Source: Spirochaetia bacterium
GTDB taxonomy: Bacteria > Spirochaetota > Spirochaetia > Treponematales > Treponemataceae
NCBI GenBank assembly: GCA_900769975.1
Contig: CAAGIR010000270.1
Location: 1 to 5,246 of the forward strand
Reading direction: 5' to 3'
DNA length: 5,246 nucleotides
Part shown: positions 1-3,799 of the stretch, piece by piece
Layout of the letters: the number at the start of each line of letters is the position of its first letter
Numbering within the stretch: the stretch's first letter is position 1
Position numbers and translations under genes: made by a program
The notes under the pieces: model-generated
What the model was told of the DNA's origin: nothing
Seen by the model: the letters and a program-made list of their open reading frames with translations, nothing else
Databases searched by the model: none

Positions 1-11
1 ATACTTTCCAT
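1..11 (-). CDS. 5' end of a gene, probably Mu gpT-like major capsid protein (partial)
   Basis: Only the first codons are inside the window: ATG at 11-9, then Glu and Ser codons. The start is well supported by an SD, AGGAGA at 23-18, six bases before the ATG. The product cannot be read. The capsid call rests on position: in Mu-like phages the gene directly after protease/scaffold (I/Z) is the major head subunit (T). The 43-base gap to the upstream stop codon and the shared direction suggest one operon. A pairing between this start region and the end of the upstream gene is listed separately. Confidence 0.55.
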
Positions 12-109
12 GTTGTGTCTCCTTTTTGCATTTTGGTAATGCTACTTATTAGATTTATCTTACTAATTTTAAGCTAAATCCACGTTTCTGCAAATTGAAG
101 ACACAACAT
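10..109 (-). promoter_or_regulatory. Long-range inverted repeat covering the capsid-gene start
   Basis: In the leftward mRNA, the 11 bases from 109 to 99 (ATGTTGTGTCT) are perfectly complementary to the 11 bases from 20 to 10 (AGACACAACAT). The second arm includes the last bases of the SD and the first two bases of the start codon of the next gene. The first arm lies inside the protease/scaffold coding region, in the Cys-Cys-Val codons near its C-terminus. If the arms pair, the next gene's start is hidden until ribosomes translate the end of the scaffold gene, a translational coupling device. The pairing is seen; its function is inferred. Confidence 0.5.
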
Positions 110-255
110 ATTGTCTCAGCTGCCTTACGGAGTGCTTCTTTGTCGCGCTCGCGTGCAGCTGCCATTGAGTCTGAAAGCATTTTTGTTTTGCTTTCGTTCT
201 CAGCCTTGAGGCGTTCGTTTTCTGCCTTCATGGCTTTGATTTCTTCTTCTGTCAT
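55..255 (-). CDS. Internal in-frame start: Mu gpZ-like scaffold protein
   Basis: Inside the protease gene, codon 181 is an ATG (255-253) preceded by a near-ideal SD, GGAGGT at 267-262, with a six-base spacer. Starting here gives a 66-residue protein beginning MTEEEIKAMKAENERLKAEN, an almost pure charged coiled coil. In phage Mu the scaffold Z is made from an in-frame start within the protease gene I, and the same arrangement is visible here. The full-length start at 795 has no SD, so the scaffold should be made in excess over the protease, as capsid assembly needs. The product is shorter than known scaffolds, so its C-terminus may be damaged. Confidence 0.65.
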   Translation of the reverse strand: MTEEEIKAMKAENERLKAENESKTKMLSDSMAAARERDKEALRKAAETICCVFNLQKRGFSLKLVR

Positions 256-795
256 AGACAGACCTCCATCATTTATTTTTTCTTCTTTTTGGTTTGCTGA
301 GTCTGATGTGTCAGAAAGATAGAACTGCTTTTCTGAGGTAGCAGGGAATAAGAGCACGTCCTTTTCATCAGAAGCTGCAATCTGTTTTTCTGATTCTGAA
401 AGATTTTCTGCAAGACCCGATTCAAGGTCTTTTACCTGTGGAGGTTCGTCTCCAAGATAAGCCAGATGATGAAGATACATCTTACCATCTGAGGCCCGCT
501 GTTTTGCTCCGATTGAAACGTCTGGGTAGTATCCGGCATCTACTGCTGCAGAGAGTTCATCCTGCTCTTCAACTTCGCCTGAAAGAGTTTTTGTCTTTTT
601 GTCGTATGTAACGGAAATAACATTACCAAGGCGCGGTCTGTTTTCTGTCCAGTGACCACCGAGCTTGATAGGAGCTTTCTTGATGTCGCTGAATGTTTCA
701 GCGATTTCTTCAAGCTCCGATTCCTTCACAACAACTGGATTGTCGATTGAGCCGAAGATTCCGGCTTTTGCTAATTCGCGTTTTCTGATTTTCAT
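55..795 (-). CDS. Mu gpI-like head maturation protease with C-terminal scaffold domain
   Basis: The 246-residue product fits the Mu I family: a protease that trims scaffold during prohead maturation, fused to a scaffold-like C-terminus. The N-terminal 125 residues show the family pattern: KLGGHW around His48, a hydrophobic strand pair at 57-76, DELSAAVDAGYYPDVSIG with Ser94, then HHLAYLGDEPPQVKDL at 109-124, matching the usual 'ALLG.EPPAVKGL' signature. His48 and Ser94 are the likely catalytic residues. Residues 125-180 are a Ser/Glu-rich linker, and 181-228 are a charged heptad-like coiled coil. The end (ICCVFNLQKRGFSLKLVR) is short and unlike a usual scaffold tail, so it may be truncated or altered. 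An in-frame stop at 816-814 fixes the upstream limit. No SD precedes ATG 795; a hairpin lies there instead. The next Met is residue 106, so 795 is the best start. Confidence 0.8.
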   Translation of the reverse strand: MKIRKRELAKAGIFGSIDNPVVVKESELEEIAETFSDIKKAPIKLGGHWTENRPRLGNVISVTYDKKTKTLSGEVEEQDELSAAVDAGYYPDVSIGAKQRASDGKMYLHHLAYLGDEPPQVKDLESGLAENLSESEKQIAASDEKDVLLFPATSEKQFYLSDTSDSANQKEEKINDGGLSMTEEEIKAMKAENERLKAENESKTKMLSDSMAAARERDKEALRKAAETICCVFNLQKRGFSLKLVR

Positions 796-797
796 AA

Positions 798-816
798 TGA
801 CAGTATGGCACTGTCA
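798..816 (-). promoter_or_regulatory. Perfect hairpin/palindrome just before the protease start
   Basis: TGACAGT and ACTGTCA form 7-bp arms around a 5-base centre and end two bases before ATG 795. No SD is present. In RNA this is a hairpin abutting the start codon; in DNA it could be a dimeric regulator site. TTGACA at 817-812 overlaps the repeat and looks like a -35, but no good -10 follows at the right distance. Confidence 0.45.
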
Positions 817-856
817 AAGTCTTTGGGCTGAAATTAGGGCAAGGTTTGTGAGGGTA

Positions 857-888
857 TAAAAAAAGCCCCTCAAGTGGTTTGCGGGGCT
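857..888 (-). terminator. Rho-independent terminator of the TAC operon
   Basis: Read leftward, AGCCCC (888-883) pairs with GGGGCT (869-864), with extra CAA/TTG pairing in the loop, and is followed by an unbroken run of T (864-857 side). It lies 37 bases after the stop codon of the SecB-like gene, so it ends that operon before the capsid gene cluster. Confidence 0.8.
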
Positions 889-925
889 GTAAATTGATTA
901 TAAATAAATCATATTAAGAATTTAC

Positions 926-1402
926 TTAGGATTCTACAATCTTTATATTTGCACCTTTTGCAGCTGCATTTACATTTATAACAGGTAAAACAATTGTAGA
1001 AAAACCTGCAGAAGATAAGGTAAATGAAATTGCAGCTCGAATATATGGAAATAGAATTGTAGGACATTGATATTTTACAATCTTTTCTTCAACATCTTTT
1101 GTAAATTTTCCAAGAGAAGAAAAAAATCCTGTAATAACAAATAAACCATGTGCAATCTCTTTTCCATCAGATTTATTTTTTATTGTAAGTTTTACCTGTA
1201 AGCCTGTTACATATGAATCAGTATCATTTCCATGGAATTTTAGCGCATCACGAAAAGCAAATTCAAAAACAGGCTCGCAATTAGAATGATCTCTTTGAAC
1301 TAATACTCCAAGTTCTTGAGTTACCGAGAAATCAATTCTATCCATTTTGAATGAAATAAACTGTATGCCCGAAGTTACGCTGCTTCTGTCATCACCTGCC
1401 AT
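926..1402 (-). CDS. SecB-like chaperone of a toxin-antitoxin-chaperone system (CmdC-like)
   Basis: The product has 158 residues, the size of SecB (about 155). The C-terminal half carries the SecB signature: CPTILFPYIRAAIS at 113-126, matching 'CPN.LFPYAR..IS', then GFSTIVLPVINV at 133-144, matching 'G.FP...L.PVNF'. The N-terminal half is predicted beta sheet ending in KLTIKNK, also as in SecB. SecB proteins are cytosolic tetrameric holdases that bind unfolded segments. Here the partner is probably the antitoxin encoded just upstream, whose last codons overlap this gene by 28 bases. Start at 1402 is set by GGAGG at 1414-1410, seven bases upstream and inside the antitoxin gene. GC is about 30%, well below the transposase gene. 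A housekeeping secB is unlikely given this operon. Confidence 0.85.
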   Translation of the reverse strand: MAGDDRSSVTSGIQFISFKMDRIDFSVTQELGVLVQRDHSNCEPVFEFAFRDALKFHGNDTDSYVTGLQVKLTIKNKSDGKEIAHGLFVITGFFSSLGKFTKDVEEKIVKYQCPTILFPYIRAAISFTLSSAGFSTIVLPVINVNAAAKGANIKIVES

Positions 1403-1680
1403 TCAAAATCCTCCACTTCTTCTGTTCTCTTAAACACATCTTCAGTATATGTAGATGAAGTACAAATTTCAGTTGGTATTGAATATGAAGTAGCCACAAA
1501 TGAATCAGCAGTCATAAATGTTGAACTTGTAGTACATTTCATATCCAAATCAATTTTGGAAATTTCTTTTCTAAAAGAATCTGAGTTTTCCATCATAAAT
1601 TCAAAAAGTTCATCGTCTGTCATTCCATCTACAAGACCACAAACTTTGTCCAGAATTTCTAATGATTCTTTTGGTGTCAT
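1375..1680 (-). CDS. Probable antitoxin with chaperone-dependent tail (CmdA-like)
   Basis: This 101-residue acidic protein lies between the ADP-ribosyltransferase-fold gene and the SecB-like gene. I recognise no domain. Residues 4-41 look helical (ESLEILDKVCGLVDGMTDDE). Residues 49-83 are Ser/Thr-rich and probably disordered. The end (EEVEDFEWQVMTEAA) has exposed aromatic and hydrophobic residues, Phe92 and Trp94. Known TAC antitoxins carry such a C-terminal chaperone addiction segment, which is degraded unless SecB-like chaperone binds it. No DNA-binding motif is evident. Its ATG shares four bases (ATGA, 1677-1680) with the toxin stop, indicating coupled translation; the SD is weak (AGAGAG). 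Function is inferred from gene order, size and tail. Confidence 0.7.
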   Translation of the reverse strand: MTPKESLEILDKVCGLVDGMTDDELFEFMMENSDSFRKEISKIDLDMKCTTSSTFMTADSFVATSYSIPTEICTSSTYTEDVFKRTEEVEDFEWQVMTEAA

Positions 1681-2177
1681 ACTTTTACTCTCTTTGTTGC
1701 AACCTCAGGTGTTCTTATACAATAAATATCGACAGCTCTTGAAGAAAGTTTACTGTTTGCTAAAAACAGTGGTTCTTCAATGTCGTATACTCTTGTACCT
1801 CTTACGACTTTGTATGCATTCATATAAAAGCTATACATTTCAAACAGTACGTTAAGTTTTACACCTGTCTGAATATCCATTTTTGGATATTTCTTTATAT
1901 ATCTGTTCCTTACAGCACTTCCTATTCTTTCATACAAATGCTGAATTCTCAAACAGACAGCCGGATCATTTAAATCAAGCATAGCATCAGTTATTATTTC
2001 AGCACTAACAATAACATCTTTATGCTTTTCCTTGAGCCACCATTCTGCACGGCTCAGTTGTTCCCAGAAATACATTCCATTTCCGAGAAATTCCGTGTCT
2101 TCACTTATTATGAGATAGCTGTAATCGGAAAGAAATTTTTCGCAACGAGTTTTGTCATTTGCATGAAAACCATTCAA
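1677..2177 (-). CDS. ADP-ribosyltransferase-fold toxin (CmdT-like)
   Basis: This 166-residue protein starts with the pattern of a widespread ART-fold family ('G-[FY]-H-G-T ... WLGxGxYFWE'): here GFHAN with His5, a short insert, then FLGNGMYFWE at 30-39 with Tyr36, and RAEWWLKE at 43-50. His5 and Tyr36 fit the NAD-binding H and Y of the H-Y-E type. The third catalytic residue is less clear; Glu134 or Glu135 (YDIEEPLF), before the strand VDIYCIRTPE at 149-158, are candidates. As first gene before a small acidic protein and a SecB-like chaperone it matches CmdT, reported in E. coli to ADP-ribosylate mRNA and block translation. The only usable start is TTG at 2177; a stop lies seven codons upstream, and AGGAG stands 11 bases before it. 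A poor start and spacing would keep toxin synthesis low. The substrate is not shown by the sequence. Confidence 0.75.
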   Translation of the reverse strand: MNGFHANDKTRCEKFLSDYSYLIISEDTEFLGNGMYFWEQLSRAEWWLKEKHKDVIVSAEIITDAMLDLNDPAVCLRIQHLYERIGSAVRNRYIKKYPKMDIQTGVKLNVLFEMYSFYMNAYKVVRGTRVYDIEEPLFLANSKLSSRAVDIYCIRTPEVATKRVKV

Positions 2178-2222
2178 CTTTCCTATTACTCCTCTCTAAT
2201 AAGTATAACTCCTTTTTGGGTT

Positions 2223-2257
2223 AAAGACCAATAAAATATACACTTTTCCGGGTCTTT
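2223..2257. repeat. Inverted repeat overlapping the TAC promoter
   Basis: AAAGACC (2223-2229) and GGTCTTT (2251-2257) form perfect 7-bp arms 21 bases apart. On the + strand the second arm runs into a T run (2255-2260), so this could terminate rightward transcription. It also spans the spacer, -10 and start point of the leftward promoter, so it could be an operator. The sequence does not decide between these. Confidence 0.45.
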
Positions 2258-2263
2258 TTTCAA
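2235..2263 (-). promoter_or_regulatory. Promoter of the TAC operon
   Basis: Leftward -35 TTGAAA (2263-2258), a 17-base spacer, and -10 TATATT (2240-2235), close to consensus at both boxes. Transcription would begin near 2228 and leave a leader of about 50 bases before the TTG start at 2177. It is the strongest promoter candidate for the operon. Confidence 0.7.
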
Positions 2264-2323
2264 TATCGGCATTGTGGGGTGTACACTTGCCAAAAAATTG
2301 ACCGATTAAACGAAATTTAAATG

Positions 2324-2348
2324 GTTTTAACGCGTGTTTTGGGCAAAA
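2324..2348 (+). repeat. Left-end repeat copy 1 (candidate transposase-binding site)
   Basis: GTTTTAACGCGTGTTTT followed by GGGCAAAA. It matches the copy at 2383-2411 except for two extra bases (CG) after GTTTTAACG and a shorter gap before GCAAAA. Two such copies 59 bases apart near a Mu-like repressor gene resemble the repeated transposase sites of Mu ends. Confidence 0.5.
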
Positions 2349-2362
2349 TTGGGTAATTTGCC
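2342..2362. repeat. Inverted repeat inside the left-end region
   Basis: GGCAAAATT and AATTTGCC around GGGT: 8-bp arms with one bulged A. It starts at the end of repeat copy 1 and may be a protein-binding site. Confidence 0.4.
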
Positions 2363-2382
2363 AACCGAGTGCAAAATAGGCT

Positions 2383-2411
2383 GTTTTAACGTGTTTTTGA
2401 GTTTAGCAAAA
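2383..2411 (+). repeat. Left-end repeat copy 2 (candidate transposase-binding site)
   Basis: GTTTTAACGTGTTTTTGAG, then GCAAAA at 2406-2411: same order of elements and same orientation as the copy at 2324-2348. It directly precedes the repressor-gene terminator hairpin. Confidence 0.5.
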
Positions 2412-2460
2412 TGCCCCGTAAAAGAGCATTAAACAGCAGATTAAACAAGGCTTACGGGGC
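2406..2460 (-). terminator. Terminator of the repressor gene
   Basis: Leftward, GCCCCGTAA (2460-2452) pairs perfectly with TTACGGGGC (2421-2413) around a 30-base loop, starting 18 bases after the repressor stop codon. The T run that follows is short (ATTTTG), so termination may be incomplete. The loop holds two GTTTAAT repeats. Confidence 0.55.
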
Positions 2461-2477
2461 TGTTCTTAGGCGTTATG

Positions 2478-3170
2478 TTACTCTTTAGCCAGATGTACCC
2501 AGCTTAACACTTTGCCGAAGAGCTGGAAGCGTTCGGCGAAGCCTTCGTCGGTGCTGTCCAGGGTGCGCAGGAGTTCGGCTTTTTCGAGGTCGGCAACACG
2601 CACGCTGTAGATTTTGATGCGGTTGGTCAGGCGGTCGAACTCAAGGCGCTTGCAGTAGGCGTCGCCGTCAAGGCTGAAAACGTAGATGCCGTCGGTGAGG
2701 TTCTGGTCTGGGCTTGCGTCAAAGATTACTATGTCGCCGTCTTTTATGCCAGCTCCCAGCATTGATGTGCCGACCACACGGAAGCCATACACCTTGCCCG
2801 AGAGAGCCGGAGACAGCGAGGCAAGGCTGATGTATTCGGTGATGTTCTGCTCACTGTTCCATTCTACGCCAGGGCCACACGAAGCCTTCTGGCTCAGAAC
2901 CGGCACCATTACATCCTTTGCGCAGGGAGTTTTTTCTGATTCAGTTTTGGTGAACATTTCCCCTTCGCCTGTTAGAAGCCAAGTTAAAGATACACCCATT
3001 CGGTGAAGCTGGATTTTGATTTCGTCAGTAACGCCACGCTCACCTTTTTCATATTTTGAATAAGTTTGAGGAATGACATCCAGCAAACTTCCAAAATCTT
3101 TTTGATTCAATCCTTTTTGTTCTCTGATTAATCTTAATCTATTTCCAATCTCAATATCCAAATTGCTCAT
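2478..3170 (-). CDS. CI/LexA-type phage repressor (HTH plus S24 autopeptidase)
   Basis: With start at 3170 the product has 230 residues. Residues 8-66 form an HTH_3/XRE DNA-binding domain (IGNRLRLIREQKGLNQ ... TYSKYEKGERG). After a linker comes an S24 domain: cleavage site Cys98-Gly99 (KASCGPG), nucleophile Ser136 in GFRVVGTSM, general base Lys174 in DAYCKRLEF. RecA-stimulated autocleavage would lift repression after DNA damage. ATG 3170 has a GGGG SD five to six bases upstream; a TTG at 3182 in frame has none. The gene diverges from the early operon, and two matching operators lie between them, one overlapping its own promoter, so autoregulation is likely. The S24 part is very GC-rich (about 65% at 2521-2580) while the HTH part is about 30%, which points to mosaic origin. 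This is unlike the classical Mu c repressor. Confidence 0.9.
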   Translation of the reverse strand: MSNLDIEIGNRLRLIREQKGLNQKDFGSLLDVIPQTYSKYEKGERGVTDEIKIQLHRMGVSLTWLLTGEGEMFTKTESEKTPCAKDVMVPVLSQKASCGPGVEWNSEQNITEYISLASLSPALSGKVYGFRVVGTSMLGAGIKDGDIVIFDASPDQNLTDGIYVFSLDGDAYCKRLEFDRLTNRIKIYSVRVADLEKAELLRTLDSTDEGFAERFQLFGKVLSWVHLAKE

Positions 3171-3242
3171 TATAATCCCCAATATGTAGTTTTTTAAATA
3201 AAATCGCCAAAATGTATTAACTTTCTACAAATTGGTGATATT

Positions 3243-3271
3243 ATTATAACCGTAATGGTGAACACGTTCAC
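3243..3271 (-). promoter_or_regulatory. Repressor promoter
   Basis: A consensus leftward -10, TATAAT (3248-3243), stands about 70 bases before the repressor ATG. A 17-base spacer places the -35 at 3271-3266 (GTGAAC, 3 of 6 matches), inside the left operator. The bound repressor should therefore affect its own synthesis. Confidence 0.55.
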
Positions 3272-3274
3272 CAT
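3255..3274. promoter_or_regulatory. Operator 1 (repressor-side)
   Basis: ATGGTGAAC-AC-GTTCACCAT: perfect 9-bp arms around a 2-bp centre. The core GGTGAACACGTTCAC recurs exactly at 3299-3313. It covers the -35 region of the repressor promoter. An extra half-site GGTGA lies at 3234-3238. Confidence 0.8.
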
Positions 3275-3280
3275 AAAATC

Positions 3281-3300
3281 CCACATATGCAAAAATGTGG
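3281..3300. promoter_or_regulatory. Second type of inverted repeat between the operators
   Basis: CCACAT (3281-3286) and ATGTGG (3295-3300), perfect 6-bp arms 8 bases apart, sharing a base with operator 2. Its sequence differs from the operators, so it may bind another regulator such as the HTH protein at 4213-4569. Confidence 0.35.
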
Positions 3301-3313
3301 TGAACACGTTCAC
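3300..3313. promoter_or_regulatory. Operator 2 (early-promoter side)
   Basis: GTGAAC-AC-GTTCAC, same core as operator 1, with 6-bp arms. The centres are 42 bp apart, about four helical turns, which suits co-operative binding on one DNA face. It lies just upstream of the probable early -10 at 3316-3321. Confidence 0.8.
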
Positions 3314-3315
3314 TA

Positions 3316-3321
3316 GATAAT
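3316..3321 (+). promoter_or_regulatory. Early promoter, candidate -10
   Basis: GATAAT, 5 of 6 matches to consensus, lies three bases after operator 2 and 46 bases before the first early gene. No good -35 is found 17 bases upstream (AAATGT), so it may be weak or need an activator. Operator 2 lies in its spacer, so repressor would block it. Confidence 0.4.
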
Positions 3322-3340
3322 CGGCATAAACAAAATGCCG
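3322..3340 (+). repeat. Leader hairpin of the early transcript
   Basis: CGGCAT and ATGCCG, 6-bp arms with a 7-base A-rich loop, just downstream of the candidate early -10. No T run follows, so it is not a terminator. It may be a transcript-stabilising hairpin or another binding site. Confidence 0.35.
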
Positions 3341-3367
3341 GTTAAGAAAAAACTAGGAGACTAAAAG

Positions 3368-3604
3368 ATGAGTGTTGAAGACATTGAGATTGTTCCTGAA
3401 TGGGCAGAATGTCAGGCAGACATCAAGGAAAAGTTCAGTAAACTTCTTGGTTCCATAGAGCGCAGTGGCGTTAAGAAGCTTGTATGGAGTAAGAAGCAGG
3501 GCTGTGTAGACATCGTTTTTGAAAACGATACAAGGCGCGAGGTTCCTGTACAGGGTGATTCAGAAATTGCCTTTATGCAGGACATCTTAAAAAGACTGCA
3601 CTAG
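3368..3604 (+). CDS. Small early phage protein, unknown function
   Basis: This is the first gene after the early promoter region, with SD AGGAG (3355-3359) eight bases before ATG. The 78-residue product is soluble, with no signal peptide or membrane segment. A helical N-terminal half (DIKEKFSKLLGSIERSG) is followed by two likely beta strands (KKLVWSKKQGCVDIVFEND) and a C-terminal helix (AFMQDILKRL). It has no HTH, so it is not an obvious Ner. I recognise no family. Being first in the operon suggests a role soon after induction or infection. Confidence 0.7.
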   Translation: MSVEDIEIVPEWAECQADIKEKFSKLLGSIERSGVKKLVWSKKQGCVDIVFENDTRREVPVQGDSEIAFMQDILKRLH

Positions 3605-3613
3605 GGGGTAAGG

Positions 3614-3799
3614 ATGAAAAAAATAAAAATCGATGTAGAGGAACTGGCACTTACATTCGTGGGCAGTTCCTCACGACAAAAAGGTCAGGAACCGGCTTTG
3701 CTGTGGCGGTCAATCAACCGGAAGGCTTTTTCTGATTCAGAAAAAAGAACGCTTGTTTCATCCTTTATGTCGGGTTTTGATTTGCCCAAGCAGAGGTAA
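3614..3799 (+). CDS. Small early protein, possibly a truncated remnant
   Basis: A 61-residue reading frame starts nine bases after the previous stop, with GGGGG (3604-3608) five bases before ATG, so it should be translated in the early operon. The first 15 residues (MKKIKIDVEELALTF) look like a normal N-terminus and faintly resemble the start of UPF0158 proteins. From residue 25 on (3685-3799) it is antisense to the C-terminal coding part of the leftward gene, which seems better conserved as protein. The frame may be a longer gene cut short when the leftward gene arrived. I would not assign a function. Confidence 0.45.
   Translation: MKKIKIDVEELALTFVGSSSRQKGQEPALLWRSINRKAFSDSEKRTLVSSFMSGFDLPKQR
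3666..3692. repeat. Inverted repeat at the stop of the leftward gene
   Basis: GTTCCTCAC (3666-3674) and GTCAGGAAC (3684-3692): 9-bp arms with one mismatch and a 9-base loop containing an A/T run. It includes the TGA of the leftward gene. No T run follows the stem on either strand, so a terminator role is weak. Confidence 0.35.

Larger units (their letters stand above)
2264..2477. other. Probable left-end region (attL) of the Mu-like prophage
   Basis: No gene is visible here on either strand. The stretch lies between the TAC promoter and the end of the leftward repressor gene, where Mu keeps its left-end transposase sites. It is dense in repeats: GTTTTAACG..TGTTTT twice, GCAAAAT at 2343, 2371 and 2406, ATTAAAC three times, and an inverted repeat GGCAAAATT/AATTTGCC at 2342-2362. 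Mu-type ends start with TG; candidates are the TG steps at 2273, 2275 and 2280 (TGTGGGGTGTACAC). The boundary is approximate because the right end and the 5-bp target duplication are outside the window. Confidence 0.5.

Noticed and set aside
814..870. In-frame reading upstream of the protease (ending ISAQRL then TGA) as a remnant of a disrupted upstream head gene
   Set aside because: It is under 20 codons and runs through the terminator hairpin; too short to support homology.
926..1402. Housekeeping SecB export chaperone
   Set aside because: It overlaps a small antitoxin-like gene, follows an ART-fold gene in an AT-rich phage-linked operon, and has no export genes nearby.
2178..2477. CRISPR array or tRNA gene in the gene-free stretch
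   Set aside because: The repeats are few, imperfect and unevenly spaced, and no cloverleaf or T-loop consensus is seen.
3171..3182. TTG start at 3182 for the repressor (234 residues)
   Set aside because: The GGGG that would serve as SD lies just after this TTG and is properly spaced for ATG 3170.
384..3738. TTTTTCTGATTC occurs near 384, 2933 and 3727, like an uptake or Chi-type motif
   Set aside because: All three fall in leftward genes and encode (T/S)-E-S-E-K; it is most likely codon usage in Glu/Lys/Ser-rich proteins.
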